In this document: positions 6,808-16,499 of the stretch, piece by piece
Layout of the letters: each line of letters begins with the position of its first letter
Position numbering within the stretch: the first letter of the stretch is position 1
Source of the DNA: Gammaproteobacteria bacterium
GTDB lineage: Bacteria > Pseudomonadota > Gammaproteobacteria > SZUA-152
Direction of reading: 5' to 3'
DNA length: 32,948 nucleotides
Assembly (NCBI GenBank): GCA_032250735.1
Contig: JAVVEP010000032.1
Location: forward strand, 1-32,948
The notes under the pieces: generated by a model
The model's database searches: none
The model's input: the letters and a program-made list of their open reading frames with translations, nothing else
Told to the model about the DNA's origin: nothing
Translations under genes and position numbers: made by a program

Positions 6808-7695
6808 CTATTCCTCTTTCAGCCCCTTCACCCCAACCAACCACGGCTCCAGCCGCTGCCCTACATTAATCGTCGCTTCAAGTCGTGGTGGTTCATCCGG
6901 TTGGCGATGCGCTCTCTCTGTCGCTGCTGCTTCAATCACTGCGTGGTGTTGCAATGGCACGTGGATATAGGGGTTGCTGAGTGATTTGATGTAACCGATG
7001 AGCCTTGGTTTGCTTGCGTCTTCGCTCGCTACGCGCGCCATCACTACGCCTTTCATTAACAGGTATTTTGTTCGGTCGGCGTATTTTGTGCGTAACGTGT
7101 CATGGTCCAGTCCTGCGTCGATGACGAACAGTCGTGATGCCGAGGCCTTTTCTCGCGCCAGGTTTTCTTCGGCCTGTTTCAGTTTGTAGTTGTTGTTCTT
7201 CTTGTTATTGTCTTGCTCGGCCGACTGCTCTGCCAGCAGCTTGTCGTAATGTTGCTGGGCGGCTTCCAGTACACTTTGATAGGCCTTGCCGTTGTATTCC
7301 AGCGCGAGGATGACTTGCTTTTCCCTAAGCCTTTGATAGTGACGATTGTGCTGGTCGGCGCTGATGGCTTGCGACACATCAAAACCCAGCTCGGCCAGCT
7401 TTTCCTTGTTGAACCAGTCCAGGATTTCAGGTGATTCATAGTCACTGCGGAAATAGCCACTGTTATCGTAGCGGTGCATTAACTGAAGTTGAATGCCGCT
7501 GTTTTCAGCGTTGCCGCGGTAGTAATACGGCAGGCTCAGTTCGCGTTCGGTGAGGGTGATGGTGCTGTCGAGTTCGCCGGATCGGTTGTAGGCCACACCG
7601 GCCAGGACGATGGCGTTGGTCAGGATGATCAGTCCTGCGCCGAGCAGCAGGGCTTTGATGTGGCGCATGGCGCTTATTTGACCCAAGAGGCTCAT
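6808..7695 (-). CDS. DUF4824 family protein
   Basis: A 295-residue protein with one N-terminal membrane helix (about residues 12-36, HIKALLLGAGLIILTNAIVLAGVAY) acting as an anchor. A large extracytoplasmic part follows, with a coiled, charged segment around 140-190 (LEAAQQHYDKLLAEQSAEQ...KLKQAEENLAREKAS). The motif ENSGIQLQLMHRYD near residue 62 fits DUF4824 proteins, which occur beside DUF2157 membrane proteins. The gene starts inside the end of the DUF2157 gene (ATGA-type 4-bp overlap), so the two are co-translated. Function is unknown; a membrane complex with DUF2157 is the natural inference. Confidence 0.75.
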   Translation of the reverse strand: MSLLGQISAMRHIKALLLGAGLIILTNAIVLAGVAYNRSGELDSTITLTERELSLPYYYRGNAENSGIQLQLMHRYDNSGYFRSDYESPEILDWFNKEKLAELGFDVSQAISADQHNRHYQRLREKQVILALEYNGKAYQSVLEAAQQHYDKLLAEQSAEQDNNKKNNNYKLKQAEENLAREKASASRLFVIDAGLDHDTLRTKYADRTKYLLMKGVVMARVASEDASKPRLIGYIKSLSNPYIHVPLQHHAVIEAAATERAHRQPDEPPRLEATINVGQRLEPWLVGVKGLKEE

Positions 7696-8786
7696 TGCCT
7701 TGCCTCCGTGAAGTCAAAGAAGCCCTTCGCCCGCAGGCGTTTGAAGACCAGCAAAAACAGTACGGCGGTGAGCCCGATGACGAAGAAGAACAGATACTTG
7801 GGCATGATCTCCCACCACCAGTCGAAGAATTTGGTATAGAGGAAGATTACAAAAAAGACGTTGCCGGTGTTGATGGTGTCTTTCCAGTGCTTGCGTATGC
7901 CCCACCACACGGCCGCTGCGCTGAGCACAAAACCGGCCAGTTGATAGAGGCCTTCGATCACCTCCGTGTCTACTGCGAGGTAACTGATTCGGCCGTAGTT
8001 CGAGAGCACGAGTATCGGCAGGAAAAGACTCAACAGGCCGAACACCCGATACAGCGGCGCGAATCCCCAGTAGCGGGCATGATTCACCCACTGCGGGAAC
8101 AGGAATAACAGGATGGCGGCGGGGAAAAAGTTTTCCGGCCGCTCGCCGAACGACAACCAGTACATGCCGCTCCAGGTGCCTACTCTCGCGGAGACAAAGC
8201 CGATGACGCAGAGAATGCCCGCCGCCTGTAACAAACGGATGTCGCAGGTGTAGGCCAGCAGAAAGGCGAAGGCGCCCCAGACGATAAAGGCGTTGTCCGA
8301 GGGCGTGATGTTAAACATCTGCCCGAGCATGGAGATGTTCAGCACAAAACAGGCGAAGCTCACCAGGCCGACGAGCTTGGCAAAATAGCCGGTCTTTTCC
8401 CTTTCGGCGACCAGCAGCGTGGCGATGAAGGTGGCGAGTGTGCCGGCGATCAGAATCGCGACCTGGCTGGTGGTGGAGAGCTTGCCCCAGAATTGGTAGA
8501 ACAGGAAAAACACACTGGCGGCCAGAGCCAGGGCGCCGAGGAAGGAGGCGATGCGCATGCCCAGCGAGAGTTGTTTTTCGCGCTGGTCCTGATCGATATC
8601 GAAATCGTCGCTGTATTGGCTGAGCAGGGTTTGATGGTAGGCGTGGACGGATTGCGCCTGTTCTTCCGTGAGTGACAGCACGCCGTCACCTTTCAGCAGG
8701 GCCAATTCATCCTGAAAGGCCTTTACCTGGTCGGCGCGCTTTTGGGCTGCAAATTTTGAGAGCCCTGGATTTGAAAGTAATGACAT
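7692..8786 (-). CDS. DUF2157 polytopic membrane protein
   Basis: A 364-residue protein. The N-terminal 90 residues are cytosolic and helical, and include QFQDEL-like and SLTEEQAQSVHAYHQTLLSQY segments. Nine or ten membrane helices follow, starting near residue 93 (RIASFLGALALAASVFFLFY). This is the usual DUF2157 layout. It ends in a basic cytosolic tail (KRLRAKGFFDFTEARQ). The start is ATG at 8786 with only a weak ribosome binding site. It overlaps the downstream DUF4824 gene by 4 bp. The biochemical role of the family is unknown. Confidence 0.88.
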   Translation of the reverse strand: MSLLSNPGLSKFAAQKRADQVKAFQDELALLKGDGVLSLTEEQAQSVHAYHQTLLSQYSDDFDIDQDQREKQLSLGMRIASFLGALALAASVFFLFYQFWGKLSTTSQVAILIAGTLATFIATLLVAEREKTGYFAKLVGLVSFACFVLNISMLGQMFNITPSDNAFIVWGAFAFLLAYTCDIRLLQAAGILCVIGFVSARVGTWSGMYWLSFGERPENFFPAAILLFLFPQWVNHARYWGFAPLYRVFGLLSLFLPILVLSNYGRISYLAVDTEVIEGLYQLAGFVLSAAAVWWGIRKHWKDTINTGNVFFVIFLYTKFFDWWWEIMPKYLFFFVIGLTAVLFLLVFKRLRAKGFFDFTEARQ

Positions 8787-9387
8787 TGCGTGTGTTAACT
8801 CGACGCTATAGTTCTTCTTATATTCGTGTTTTTTTATTAGCCGCTGAGTGTGGAGGACTGATCGCTGTCCGTGACGCCGGGCAGATCCACATCAGGCGGC
8901 ACCCCCTTCCCTACTGCGATACTCTCACAATATGCGCAGATATTCTGTAGGAAATAGCCTACAAAGCGTCAGATATCCGTTATTTGGCCGTCAGCAAGAT
9001 GGGGCTGAGTACGTCGGTTTTAGCCTCAGGCCCTGATGACGAACCTACGTTCGCTCGGCTCCGTGGCCTGACCTGCCGCATACCTGACGAGTGGGGTCGG
9101 TTAGCGCACTGCAACTTTTTGGCCCAAACAATCCGCCCGACCCTTGCAAGGGACCATGAGGCACAGACCATAAATAACCCATTAGCTAACGCAAACAAAC
9201 TTACCGAGCCAGCCTCGTTGGTTTATTGTGCAGCTACCGTTGGTATGACCGGGACGTTGGACAGTTTTGACGTGGCGCTGGGACGGGTCGGCGGGGGCCG
9301 CCGGCAGTGTTGGCTTTGAGATCCGCAGCGTGGTTGTGGGACGCCGGCACTGTTGTTGAACGCACTGGTCGCAGAATCGGATTTAAT

Positions 9388-9424
9388 GAACAAAAAAGCC
9401 CCATTAAAAGGGGCTTTTTTGTTC
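9388..9424. terminator. Bidirectional rho-independent terminator
   Basis: A perfect 15-bp stem, GAACAAAAAAGCCCC paired with GGGGCTTTTTTGTTC, surrounds a 7-nt loop, with A/T runs giving a U-tract on either strand. It probably serves the outer-membrane protein gene on the minus strand; there is no obvious plus-strand gene just before it. Confidence 0.85.
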
Positions 9425-9460
9425 GCCTGGAAAAACAGGGGCAAAGAGGTTTTTCTCTAA

Positions 9461-9495
9461 TACCTGAATCCGTGGCTTAACCACGGATCCAGGTA
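9461..9495. repeat. Hairpin with 15-bp arms next to a repeat core
   Basis: TACCTGAATCCGTGG pairs with CCACGGATCCAGGTA (one mismatch) around a CTTAA loop. It is followed by TTAGAAACAATTATTTTCTG and ATCCGG, which resemble one arm of the inverted repeat at 3037-3090. It may be part of the same dispersed palindrome family. Confidence 0.6.
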
Positions 9496-9540
9496 ATAGT
9501 TAGAAACAATTATTTTCTGATCCGGTTTTTACACCACATG

Positions 9541-10065
9541 TCAGAATTTGAACTCGAGACCGACCATGTAGGCATTGAGATTGGCATTCGCCACTTCATA
9601 ACGTTCCGCGTCGAGACGTAATGCGAGATGGTCGCTAAATCCAAACTTGAAGCCAGCTCCCCAGAACGGATCGTTGCCACTACTGGCGCCCAGCGTACCG
9701 CCCAGGGATGAGTCTGATTCCCACCAGAACTGCCCGACTTTTAGAAAGACCGACGACCTATCCCCCACCGGCATTGAAAACACCGCCGCCAGACCCTTGC
9801 CATCAGATTCGAACCTGTCATTACCGCCGATGACGCGATTGAAATCAACCCACGAGCCTTCAACGCCGAACCAGTCGTTTAACTGACCGCCAACGACCAG
9901 CTTCAACACATCGTCATTTTCGTCCAGGTCGCTTTCATTGATGCTATAGGCTCCCCACGAGGCGCCCACATAAATCTCGGGGCTTTGCGCCTGTGCGGCG
10001 GCCATAGAACCAAGCGCCAGCGCGGCCGTCAAGCCGACGAGAGAACTGAGTTTGTTGATTCGCAT
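9541..10065 (-). CDS. Small outer-membrane beta-barrel protein
   Basis: A 174-residue protein with a signal peptide (MRINKLSSLVGLTAALALGSMAAAQAQ, cleavage AQA-Q near residue 27). The rest alternates polar and hydrophobic residues: IYVGASWGAYSI, LKLVVGGQLND, FGVEGSWVDF, SSVFLKVGQFWW, FWGAGFKFGF, LALRLDAERYEV and a terminal YMVGLEFKF. The C-terminal Phe is the BAM recognition signature. This is the 8-stranded OmpA-like/OMP_b-brl porin fold, and a transport role is not implied. AAGGAGATTTAGGT gives a very strong ribosome binding site before the ATG at 10065. The terminator at 9388-9424 probably ends its transcript. Confidence 0.87.
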   Translation of the reverse strand: MRINKLSSLVGLTAALALGSMAAAQAQSPEIYVGASWGAYSINESDLDENDDVLKLVVGGQLNDWFGVEGSWVDFNRVIGGNDRFESDGKGLAAVFSMPVGDRSSVFLKVGQFWWESDSSLGGTLGASSGNDPFWGAGFKFGFSDHLALRLDAERYEVANANLNAYMVGLEFKF

Positions 10066-10353
10066 ACCTAAATCTCCTTGTCCTAATTAGTTGGATATAC
10101 GGCAAGAGTTGAAAATATCACCCTGACCGCTATGCTTCCGTCTCCTGCCGCACATACACGCAAAGTAATCAGGCGCAGGACAGGGCCATTCATCAAGGAC
10201 GAGCATCATGTTGAGGGCTGCGCCTGCCTGCGGCACCTCTGTTTGACTATCAAGTGTAAATTTTTCGCATCACTGACCCGGCTTTTTCTCTAACCCGGTT
10301 TTTTCACGCGAAAGCAGCGCGCCAGTGAACTCGGCGCTGAGGGGTATAATACG

Positions 10354-11259
10354 GTGAAGAAAGGAAGATTAAATGTACGCCGGAAGCAAGACTACAATTC
10401 TGAATCGAATTTAATTACCCCCAAGTGTATAAAGAACGCATGGCCTGTGCTCGATGCATTGCCGTTCCCGGTTATGCATATCGATAGTGATTATCGGGTT
10501 ATTGCTAGCAATAGAATGGCAGCGCAGGAATATGCATCGGTAGAGGGATGTTGCCATCAGATCAGTCACGGCTACGACACCCCCTGCGACGAGAATGGCG
10601 AGCACTGTCCCAAACAGGATGCAGAACTCTCGGGTAGGCCGGTAGCAGTGCTTCATGTCCACCAAATAAAAACAGGGGTGGAACGATACAAGATTCAGTG
10701 TCTGCCAATCCTGGGGGGTGGAATCCTGGAGTTCCACATACCCTTGCGTGATGTAACTACGATTGATGGGCTGACTGGATTAACCAATCGTACCGAGGGC
10801 GAGCAAATAGTGCGTCGTGCTTTAGCCTTGATGCACCGTATGAAATCCGGCTATGCGCTCGTCATGCTAGACCTCGATAAGTTCAAGAATGTAAACGATA
10901 CTTTTGGCCATGAAGCAGGAGATTGTGTGCTTGCGGCGTTTGCAGAGGTTTTGCGGAACACCGTACGGAAGACCGACGTTGCCGTACGCTGGGGTGGAGA
11001 GGAGTTTCTTGTGATGTTGCACGGTGCAGACCAAACAGCCGCGGAACGCTTTGCCAACCGCGTTCTGGACGGCACCCGTAACCTTAGCGTCTCGTTCGAC
11101 GGTAAAATACTGACTGTTACCGTTAGCGCCGGAATACGTTTTGTTCGAGCTGATGAAAGTCAGTCGATAACTTTCGACCAAGCCTTGAAAGATGCGGATA
11201 ACGCGCTATATGAAGCCAAGAAGGCAGGGCGCGATCGATATCACATGCACAATGAATAA
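10354..11259 (+). CDS. PAS-GGDEF diguanylate cyclase with a Cys/His cluster
   Basis: A 301-residue cytosolic protein. Residues 28-130 form a PAS-like sensor domain (PVLDALPFPVMHIDSDYRVI). It contains the cluster CCHQISHGYDTPC...GEHCP (Cys66, Cys67, His68, His72, Cys78, Cys85), which could hold a metal or iron-sulfur centre. Residues 137-300 are a GGDEF domain with the active-site motif GGEEF at 214-218. An intact product-inhibition I-site RxxD (RKTD, 205-208) lies five residues before it, so cyclic-di-GMP synthesis with feedback control is expected. The start is taken as GTG at 10354 with GAGGGG 9 nt upstream; no in-frame ATG precedes the PAS domain. It appears to be a single-gene unit. Confidence 0.87.
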   Translation: MKKGRLNVRRKQDYNSESNLITPKCIKNAWPVLDALPFPVMHIDSDYRVIASNRMAAQEYASVEGCCHQISHGYDTPCDENGEHCPKQDAELSGRPVAVLHVHQIKTGVERYKIQCLPILGGGILEFHIPLRDVTTIDGLTGLTNRTEGEQIVRRALALMHRMKSGYALVMLDLDKFKNVNDTFGHEAGDCVLAAFAEVLRNTVRKTDVAVRWGGEEFLVMLHGADQTAAERFANRVLDGTRNLSVSFDGKILTVTVSAGIRFVRADESQSITFDQALKDADNALYEAKKAGRDRYHMHNE

Positions 11260-11545
11260 ATTTCCTGGTGTTTCCTGGCCCCCAACAAAGCCCTCCAATC
11301 GACGTTCGTCCCTCACGCGGTAGCGCCCCAGCCGCCCAACCCATCATTTTTGAGCCATTGATTTACAGCTCCACACAGCCTCGCAACGGAGGGAACGTGG
11401 CCGTCTATCTCCTGTTGCGCCGCGTCTAAAAAAACTCCTATTAACCCTAAAGTTAATACGCCATCTGCCGTTAGACAGGGGCACAAACCTGCGCGCCCTT
11501 GCGGCAGGCCGTCGGACAAACATAAAAACCAACAAGGAATTGATC

Positions 11546-12430
11546 ATGCATACCTCGAAAAAAGCCCTCTTGATCGGCGGACTCATGGCGAGTCTCATGG
11601 CCGCGAGCCTGCCCGCACAAGCCACCGTCACCATCGGCGTCCTCGCCCCCCGCGGCGAACTCATCGCCATGAAACAGTGGAGCGCCTTCGGAAAATACCT
11701 GAGCAGCCAAATCGGCGACACGGTGGAGATCAAGCCCTACGGCCCGCGTGACCTCGTCACCGCCGCCGCGGACAACCAAGTGGATTTCACCCTCGCCAAT
11801 CCCACCCAGGCCATTATTTTGCAGGATGTCCACCAGGCCACCCCGCTGGCGACGCTGAACAAGAAATCCGGCAGCCAGTTCGCGGGCGTCATCGTGGCGA
11901 AAAAGGGCAGCGGCATCACCAAGGCCGAGGATTTGAAGGGCAAGAAGGTCATGTCGCTGAAATTCCGTGCCGCGGCCGGCGCTTATACGTTTCAGACGTA
12001 TCACTTGATGCAAAAGGGCATCGACCCCCACAAAGACTTCGCCTCTTTCAAGGAGGGCAAGAAGCAGGATGACCTGGTATTGGCCGTCAAGGCCGGCGTC
12101 ATTGATGCCGCCTTCGTGCGTTCGGGCCTGCTGGAGAACATGGCCAAGGAAGGCAAGATCAAGCTGGAGGATTTCGAAATCGTGGACCAGCGCACAGGCG
12201 ACGGCTTTCCCCACCTCCACTCCACCGACCTCTACCCCGAGTGGTATCTCTTCTCGCTGCAGAACACCGATGCCGGTGTGGCCGGAAAGATCAAAACCGC
12301 CAGCATCAACCTGAAGGCAGGGGATGACGCCGCCAAGGACGCCAATATCGAGGGTTTCGTGGAGCCCGTGTCGCTGGACGGCATGAAGGCGGCGTTGAAG
12401 GCATTGAAGATCAAGCCGTACGATAAATAA
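11546..12430 (+). CDS. PhnD-like periplasmic substrate-binding protein
   Basis: A 294-residue protein with a signal peptide ending SLPAQA (about residue 26). A PhnD/phosphonate-binding type fold follows: VTIGVLAPRGELIAMKQWSAFGKYLS, then RDLVTAAADNQVDFTLANPTQAIIL and AEDLKGKKVMSLKF. The start is ATG at 11546 with AAGGA 7 nt upstream; a TTG six bases earlier is less likely. It is followed after 27 nt by a chemoreceptor gene and no transporter genes are nearby. I infer that it hands its ligand, possibly an oxyanion such as phosphite or phosphonate, to the receptor rather than to an ABC permease. The ligand cannot be read from the sequence. Confidence 0.85.
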   Translation: MHTSKKALLIGGLMASLMAASLPAQATVTIGVLAPRGELIAMKQWSAFGKYLSSQIGDTVEIKPYGPRDLVTAAADNQVDFTLANPTQAIILQDVHQATPLATLNKKSGSQFAGVIVAKKGSGITKAEDLKGKKVMSLKFRAAAGAYTFQTYHLMQKGIDPHKDFASFKEGKKQDDLVLAVKAGVIDAAFVRSGLLENMAKEGKIKLEDFEIVDQRTGDGFPHLHSTDLYPEWYLFSLQNTDAGVAGKIKTASINLKAGDDAAKDANIEGFVEPVSLDGMKAALKALKIKPYDK

Positions 12431-12457
12431 CGTCGCCACCCAGGGAGTTACAACGCA

Positions 12458-14098
12458 ATGATTGCCACCATCATATCCACCTGCAACCTCGGAAAAATGG
12501 GCATGGCCGCGAAATTCAGCGCGGCCACCGCCATCACCCTGGTCATCCTCATGGGCATCGGCGGCACCGTGGTGCTCAACCTGCAAGACCGAACCCTGGG
12601 GACGTTGCTGGACACCTCCAGCGGCATCGTCAAGGACATCGCCGCGGACCAGGTCGCGGCCAACCAGGATTCGGAACAGCTCAAGGCCGCGCAGTTGGGC
12701 AAGATGCTGGCGAAGATCGCCCCCGCGGCCATCGCCTCCTTCGATCTCAGCGCCTTGCTGGAATACGCCACCGTCGCCACGGAGGACCCGGACGTTTCTT
12801 ACGTGGCCTTCATCAGCACCGACGGCAACGTCCTGGCAGAGTCCGGCGACAAGGCCACCGTCGCGGCGGATGCTGTGCAGGAAAAGACCATCGTTTACGA
12901 GGAAAATCCACTGGGCAAAGTGGTGGTGGGTTTCAACCACAACCGCACCGAGGCCCAGTTTGCCAAGCTGGAAACGCGCAACGCAAATAACCTCAACAGC
13001 ATGCACGACACCAAGGGTAAGTCCTATCGCTCGGCGTTGATCAGTCTGATTCTGTTGAGCGTGTTCATCACCGTCATGGCGGTGATGGTGATTTACCTGG
13101 TCACCCGCAGTATCGTGAAACCCCTGTGCGTGGCGGTGGACGCCACCAAGCGCATCGCGGGCGGCGACCTTACCGTGCAGGTGGAAAGCCACTCCGAAGA
13201 CGAAACCGGTCGCCTGCTGGAGGCCATGCAGACCATGCAGGAGGGCCTGCATGGCATCGTCAATCAGATCACCGGCGCCACGGTGCAGCTCGGCGCCACG
13301 GCGGAACAGATGTCGAGCGTCACACAGCAAACCAGCCAGGGTGCCCAGCAACAGGAGTCCGAGACCGATCAACTGGCCACCGCCATCAACGAAATGGCGG
13401 CCACGGTGCAGGAAGTTTCGCGTAACGCCATGAAGGCGGCTGTCGCGGCGCAAAACGCCGACGAGGCGGCCATCAACGGCAAGAACGTGGTGCAGGAAAC
13501 CACCGACGTCATCAACGGCCTGGTGACAGAAATCGTCTCCACGGCGGAAGTCGTTCAGGCCTTGCAATCGGAGGCCAACGACATCGGCACGGTGCTGGAC
13601 GTCATCCGCGGCATCGCGGAACAGACCAACCTGCTGGCGCTCAACGCCGCCATCGAGGCCGCCCGCGCCGGCGAACAAGGCCGCGGCTTCGCCGTGGTGG
13701 CCGACGAAGTGCGCACGCTGGCTTCGCGTACCCAGCAATCCACCCAGGAAATCCAGCAGATGATCGAGCGCCTGCAAAAAGGTGCCAGCAAGGCCGTGAC
13801 CGCCATGGAAAACAGCCAGGAACGCACCCAGACCAGCGCCGAGAAGGCATCCAGCGCCATGGATTCCCTCAATGACATCGTCGGCGCCGTCGCCACCATC
13901 ACCGAAATGAACACCCAGATCGCCAGCGCCGCGGAGGAACAAAGCACGGTAGCCGAAGAGATCAACCGCAGCGTCACCAAGATACGGACGGTGGCCGGTC
14001 AAACCGCCGACAACGCCCAGCTCACCGCCGAGGCCGGCGGCGAATTGGCCGACATCGCCGGTCAGTTGCAACGACTCGTCGGCCGGTTCCGCGTGTAA
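12458..14098 (+). CDS. Methyl-accepting chemotaxis protein
   Basis: A 546-residue receptor. Membrane helices lie at about 18-41 and 193-216, with a 150-residue periplasmic sensor domain between them, a HAMP domain (about 217-268) and a long coiled-coil signalling domain. The highly conserved hairpin tip [20 protein letters not shown] and the following [17 protein letters not shown] lie at 383-421. The C-terminus ends RLVGRFRV with no CheR-tethering pentapeptide. It lies 27 nt after the PhnD-like binding protein and is probably co-transcribed. The periplasmic domain is small and helical, consistent with docking a binding protein or sensing directly. Confidence 0.93.
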   Translation: MIATIISTCNLGKMGMAAKFSAATAITLVILMGIGGTVVLNLQDRTLGTLLDTSSGIVKDIAADQVAANQDSEQLKAAQLGKMLAKIAPAAIASFDLSALLEYATVATEDPDVSYVAFISTDGNVLAESGDKATVAADAVQEKTIVYEENPLGKVVVGFNHNRTEAQFAKLETRNANNLNSMHDTKGKSYRSALISLILLSVFITVMAVMVIYLVTRSIVKPLCVAVDATKRIAGGDLTVQVESHSEDETGRLLEAMQTMQEGLHGIVNQITGATVQLGATAEQMSSVTQQTSQGAQQQESETDQLATAINEMAATVQEVSRNAMKAAVAAQNADEAAINGKNVVQETTDVINGLVTEIVSTAEVVQALQSEANDIGTVLDVIRGIAEQTNLLALNAAIEAARAGEQGRGFAVVADEVRTLASRTQQSTQEIQQMIERLQKGASKAVTAMENSQERTQTSAEKASSAMDSLNDIVGAVATITEMNTQIASAAEEQSTVAEEINRSVTKIRTVAGQTADNAQLTAEAGGELADIAGQLQRLVGRFRV

Positions 14099-14563
14099 AT
14101 CCGCGCAGGGGGCGGAAACGCGGGTCCGCCCCTACCGATCCGTCACCAGCTCCAGGTTAGCAAGTTTTAGTTATAAGGGGCCACTGCTGTCCCGTTAACA
14201 GACACTGCCATATTGTAATAGGTTATTTTCCGGGGCCTACAGTGTGTTTTTTGGATTTGAGACATGAATTCTTAGCAACCTCTCTCGTCAGAGCCTGCCC
14301 CGCGAAGCGCTTTGGGCATTCCGGCGCATACCCTCAGGGCATAAAGGCCGGAACATAAGCGCGTAGCGCGTTGAACGCCAAAGGAGGCCCGAAGGGTGAA
14401 CGAAGCGAATAATCCAGAGGTCGCCTAAGAGCGCCTACTTTTGGTTTAACGAATTACTGGATTCCGGCATGCGCCGGCATGACGGAAGTAAAGTTAACAG
14501 GACAGCACTGATACTTTTTCCCTTCATTAGAAACAATGGTTCTCGCCCCGCTGCCGATTGCCG
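14099..14563. other. 465-bp intergenic region with repeats, no gene
   Basis: It holds a GC-rich hairpin at 14109-14132 (GGGGCGGA paired with TCCGCCCC), which may end the chemoreceptor transcript although no U-run follows. It also holds several short palindromes (GCGCGTAGCGCG and TTCCGG...CCGGAA, 14320-14375), a GGATTCCGGCATGCGCCGG repeat (about 14459-14480), and a TTAGAAACAAT motif at 14527 shared with other repeats. I see no supported reading frame. Confidence 0.5.
14456..14485. repeat. GGATTCCGGCATGCGCCGGCATGACGG-type repeat
   Basis: CTGGATTCCGGCATGCGCCG and the following GCATGACGG belong to the very common proteobacterial intergenic palindrome type (dRS3/REP-like, TGGATTCC...ATGACG). The CCGGC/GCCGG arms form a short hairpin. 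Confidence 0.6.
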
Positions 14564-16126
14564 TTACAAGGGGATTTCCAGTTTGTTCATCCGGTAATAC
14601 AGTTGACGTGGTGTCAATCCGAGGTGATTGGCGGCCAGGGTTTTATTGCCCCCGGCTATGCGTAGTGCATCCTCGATACTCTGGCGCTCATTGCCATTAA
14701 CCCGGGTATACGGCCTGCCGGCAATAGTGTTTTGAGACTCATTGGCGGAATGCGGTGGCTCGACATCAATCGTGGCCTCTTCACACAAAATATCCTGAAT
14801 ATCTTGCTCGGTAACGGCGGAAGTATCAGACATGATAACGGTGCGGGCGATAACATTTTCTAACTGGCGCACATTACCGGGCCAGTCATATTCTTCCAGG
14901 GTGGATAAGCCTTTCGCTTCAATGACGACGTTTCTATGGTGGCGCTGGTTTTCTCTAATCAGAAAATAAGACGCTAACAGCCGAATATCATCGCGACGTG
15001 CCCGCAACGGCGGCAGCCCGATTCGTATCACATTGATACGGTAATACAGGTCCACGCGAAAGGCGCCTTCATTCACGGCGCGTTGTAGATTCTTGTTGGT
15101 CGCCGTGATGATGCGGGTGTCTACCTGGGTCTCTTTATTTCCTCCCACCCGTTGAATCATTTTATCCTGCATTATACGTAACACTTTTGCTTGCAGGTCG
15201 AGACTCATGTCGCCAATCTCATCCAGGAACAGGGTACCGTTGGCCGCCAGCTCGAATTTGCCGACACGCGAAGCATCCGCGCCGGTAAAGCTGCCTTTTT
15301 CATGGCCGAATAATTCTGACTCCAGCAGCTGCGCCGGTATGGCAGCGCAATTGACACACACAAAGGGTTGGTCACGACGCTGACTGGCAAGGTGGATCAT
15401 GCGGGCAAAGCGTTCCTTGCCAGAGCCCGATTCACCCACCAGCAAAACGGTGGCATCGGATTCCGCTGCGCGTAAGGCCTTGCCGACGGCGTTGCGCAAC
15501 GCCTTACTCTCACCGAGTATGCCGTAGACGGTGCCCTTTTCCTTACCCTTCCCTTTACAGGCGCTGTTCGCTTTGAGTAATTGTTTGGTGTGATCATTCA
15601 CCAGCTCATGAATCCGTGACAGTTGACCAATCATCGCGGCGAGTATCTGTAATACATACAAATCCCGATCAAAGACATAATCACAGGAGCGACGGGTTTG
15701 CACGGCGAGCACACCGATGGGTAGATCGTCCTGCAAAATGGGCACCGCGATATAGGCGAGCTTTTTGTCTGGCATATGCGACAGGTCGGTAATGCGGGCA
15801 AGATAGAGCGGCTCTTTGGTGACATCAGGGATCAACGCCACCTGACCCGTGGCCATCACGCGGCCGGTCACTCCTTCACCAGGCGCATACACGGCCTGCT
15901 GCCTCTCCGTTTTGTTTAGATCGACAAAGTAACGAATCTTCAACTCACCGCTTTCAGGATCAGGTAGCATGACACGCCCCTTATACAGCTGCAGGCGCAT
16001 GGACAACAGTTGCAGAATCGCCCCAATGGTCACCTCCGGGTTCAGGGATTTTCCCAAAAGTTGTGAGGCTTCGAGTAATACATCCGATGTTTCAGCGGAT
16101 AGCTGGTGCTGAAAATTTGCATTCAC
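14564..16126 (-). CDS. NifA-like sigma54-dependent activator (GAF-AAA-HTH)
   Basis: A 520-residue bacterial enhancer-binding protein. An N-terminal GAF domain (about 15-165, with [20 protein letters not shown]) resembles that of NifA. The AAA+ domain runs from about 205 to 440: Walker A GESGSGKE (231-238), Walker B LFLDEIGD (299-306) and sigma54-contact loop GSFTGA (278-283). A Fis-type HTH follows ([20 protein letters not shown], about 494-513). The loop has Ser where the family normally has Ala (GAFTGA). No Cys-rich interdomain linker of alpha-proteobacterial NifA is present and no nif genes are in view, so I do not call it NifA. A likely target is the adjacent DUF2892 gene, which has a good sigma54 promoter. 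Its own leader also carries a sigma54-like site, so autoregulation is possible. GGAGG lies 11 nt before the ATG. Confidence 0.87.
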   Translation of the reverse strand: MNANFQHQLSAETSDVLLEASQLLGKSLNPEVTIGAILQLLSMRLQLYKGRVMLPDPESGELKIRYFVDLNKTERQQAVYAPGEGVTGRVMATGQVALIPDVTKEPLYLARITDLSHMPDKKLAYIAVPILQDDLPIGVLAVQTRRSCDYVFDRDLYVLQILAAMIGQLSRIHELVNDHTKQLLKANSACKGKGKEKGTVYGILGESKALRNAVGKALRAAESDATVLLVGESGSGKERFARMIHLASQRRDQPFVCVNCAAIPAQLLESELFGHEKGSFTGADASRVGKFELAANGTLFLDEIGDMSLDLQAKVLRIMQDKMIQRVGGNKETQVDTRIITATNKNLQRAVNEGAFRVDLYYRINVIRIGLPPLRARRDDIRLLASYFLIRENQRHHRNVVIEAKGLSTLEEYDWPGNVRQLENVIARTVIMSDTSAVTEQDIQDILCEEATIDVEPPHSANESQNTIAGRPYTRVNGNERQSIEDALRIAGGNKTLAANHLGLTPRQLYYRMNKLEIPL

Positions 16127-16499
16127 TGCCCGTCCTCCTTGATAGAAAAAACACTAAAAACCGCATGGCTTAAAATATGAATATTGGACTCCAAGCAATC
16201 ACACGTATCACGCCTGCCACCCAGAATAGGTTGCAACTGTTATACCAGTATGACAATTCATAAGCGGCTGATTTTACGAAGGGAATATTTAGAACAATGA
16301 ATGAGCCGGCAAGCAAATGCCGCACTACTGTGCTGAGGCGCACCGCTTTAGTGCGAGTGGAATAAATAGTCCGGCCCGACGCGCCGATAGCACACCGAAC
16401 CGGGAGGGGGAAAATAACGTGCAAATACTTTTATTCTATTGATCAGGCCTTGCTGCAATCTGTCTCTTTTTTCAGCTTGTGTTTTAGCCTAGCAGAGCA
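16127..16499. other. 373-bp leader region upstream of the NifA-like gene
   Basis: No supported gene: an 84-codon minus-strand frame here starts with TTG and has no ribosome binding site. The region contains a candidate sigma54 promoter at 16232-16247 for the regulator. Confidence 0.5.
16232..16247 (-). promoter_or_regulatory. Candidate sigma54 promoter of the NifA-like regulator
   Basis: On the minus strand TGGTATAACAGTTGCA fits TGGCAC-N5-TTGCA at 9 of 11 positions, including the invariant GG and GC with correct spacing. Transcription would start near 16220, about 95 nt before the ATG. Confidence 0.45.

Larger units (their letters stand above)
8787..9540. other. 754-bp intergenic region, no supported gene
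   Basis: Open frames here have no ribosome binding site and no recognisable protein. I see a small dyad TGTAGG-N6-CCTACA (8946-8963), about 160 bp upstream of the DUF2157 gene, a strong bidirectional terminator (9388-9424) and a 15-bp-arm hairpin (9461-9495). The part from about 8990 to 9340 has mixed composition and could be decayed coding DNA. Confidence 0.5.

Noticed and set aside
8984-9319. A plus-strand frame of 111 codons in the 8.8-9.5 kb gap
   Set aside because: No ribosome binding site, no recognisable motif and unusual composition.
10346-10351. TATAAT as the -10 box for the diguanylate cyclase
   Set aside because: It lies only 3 nt before the GTG start, so transcription would begin inside the gene; probably chance.
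11471-14071. An 866-codon open frame on the minus strand opposite the binding protein and chemoreceptor genes
   Set aside because: It is the antisense shadow of two clear genes, its protein is a low-complexity His/Gly/Asp mix, and it has no ribosome binding site. High third-position GC explains its length.
14564-16126. Calling this regulator NifA or NorR outright
   Set aside because: No nif or nor genes are in view, the GAF domain lacks the NorR pattern, and the Cys-rich NifA linker is absent.
16170-16424. A minus-strand frame of 84 codons upstream of the NifA-like gene
   Set aside because: TTG start without a ribosome binding site, and it overlaps the likely sigma54 promoter of the regulator.
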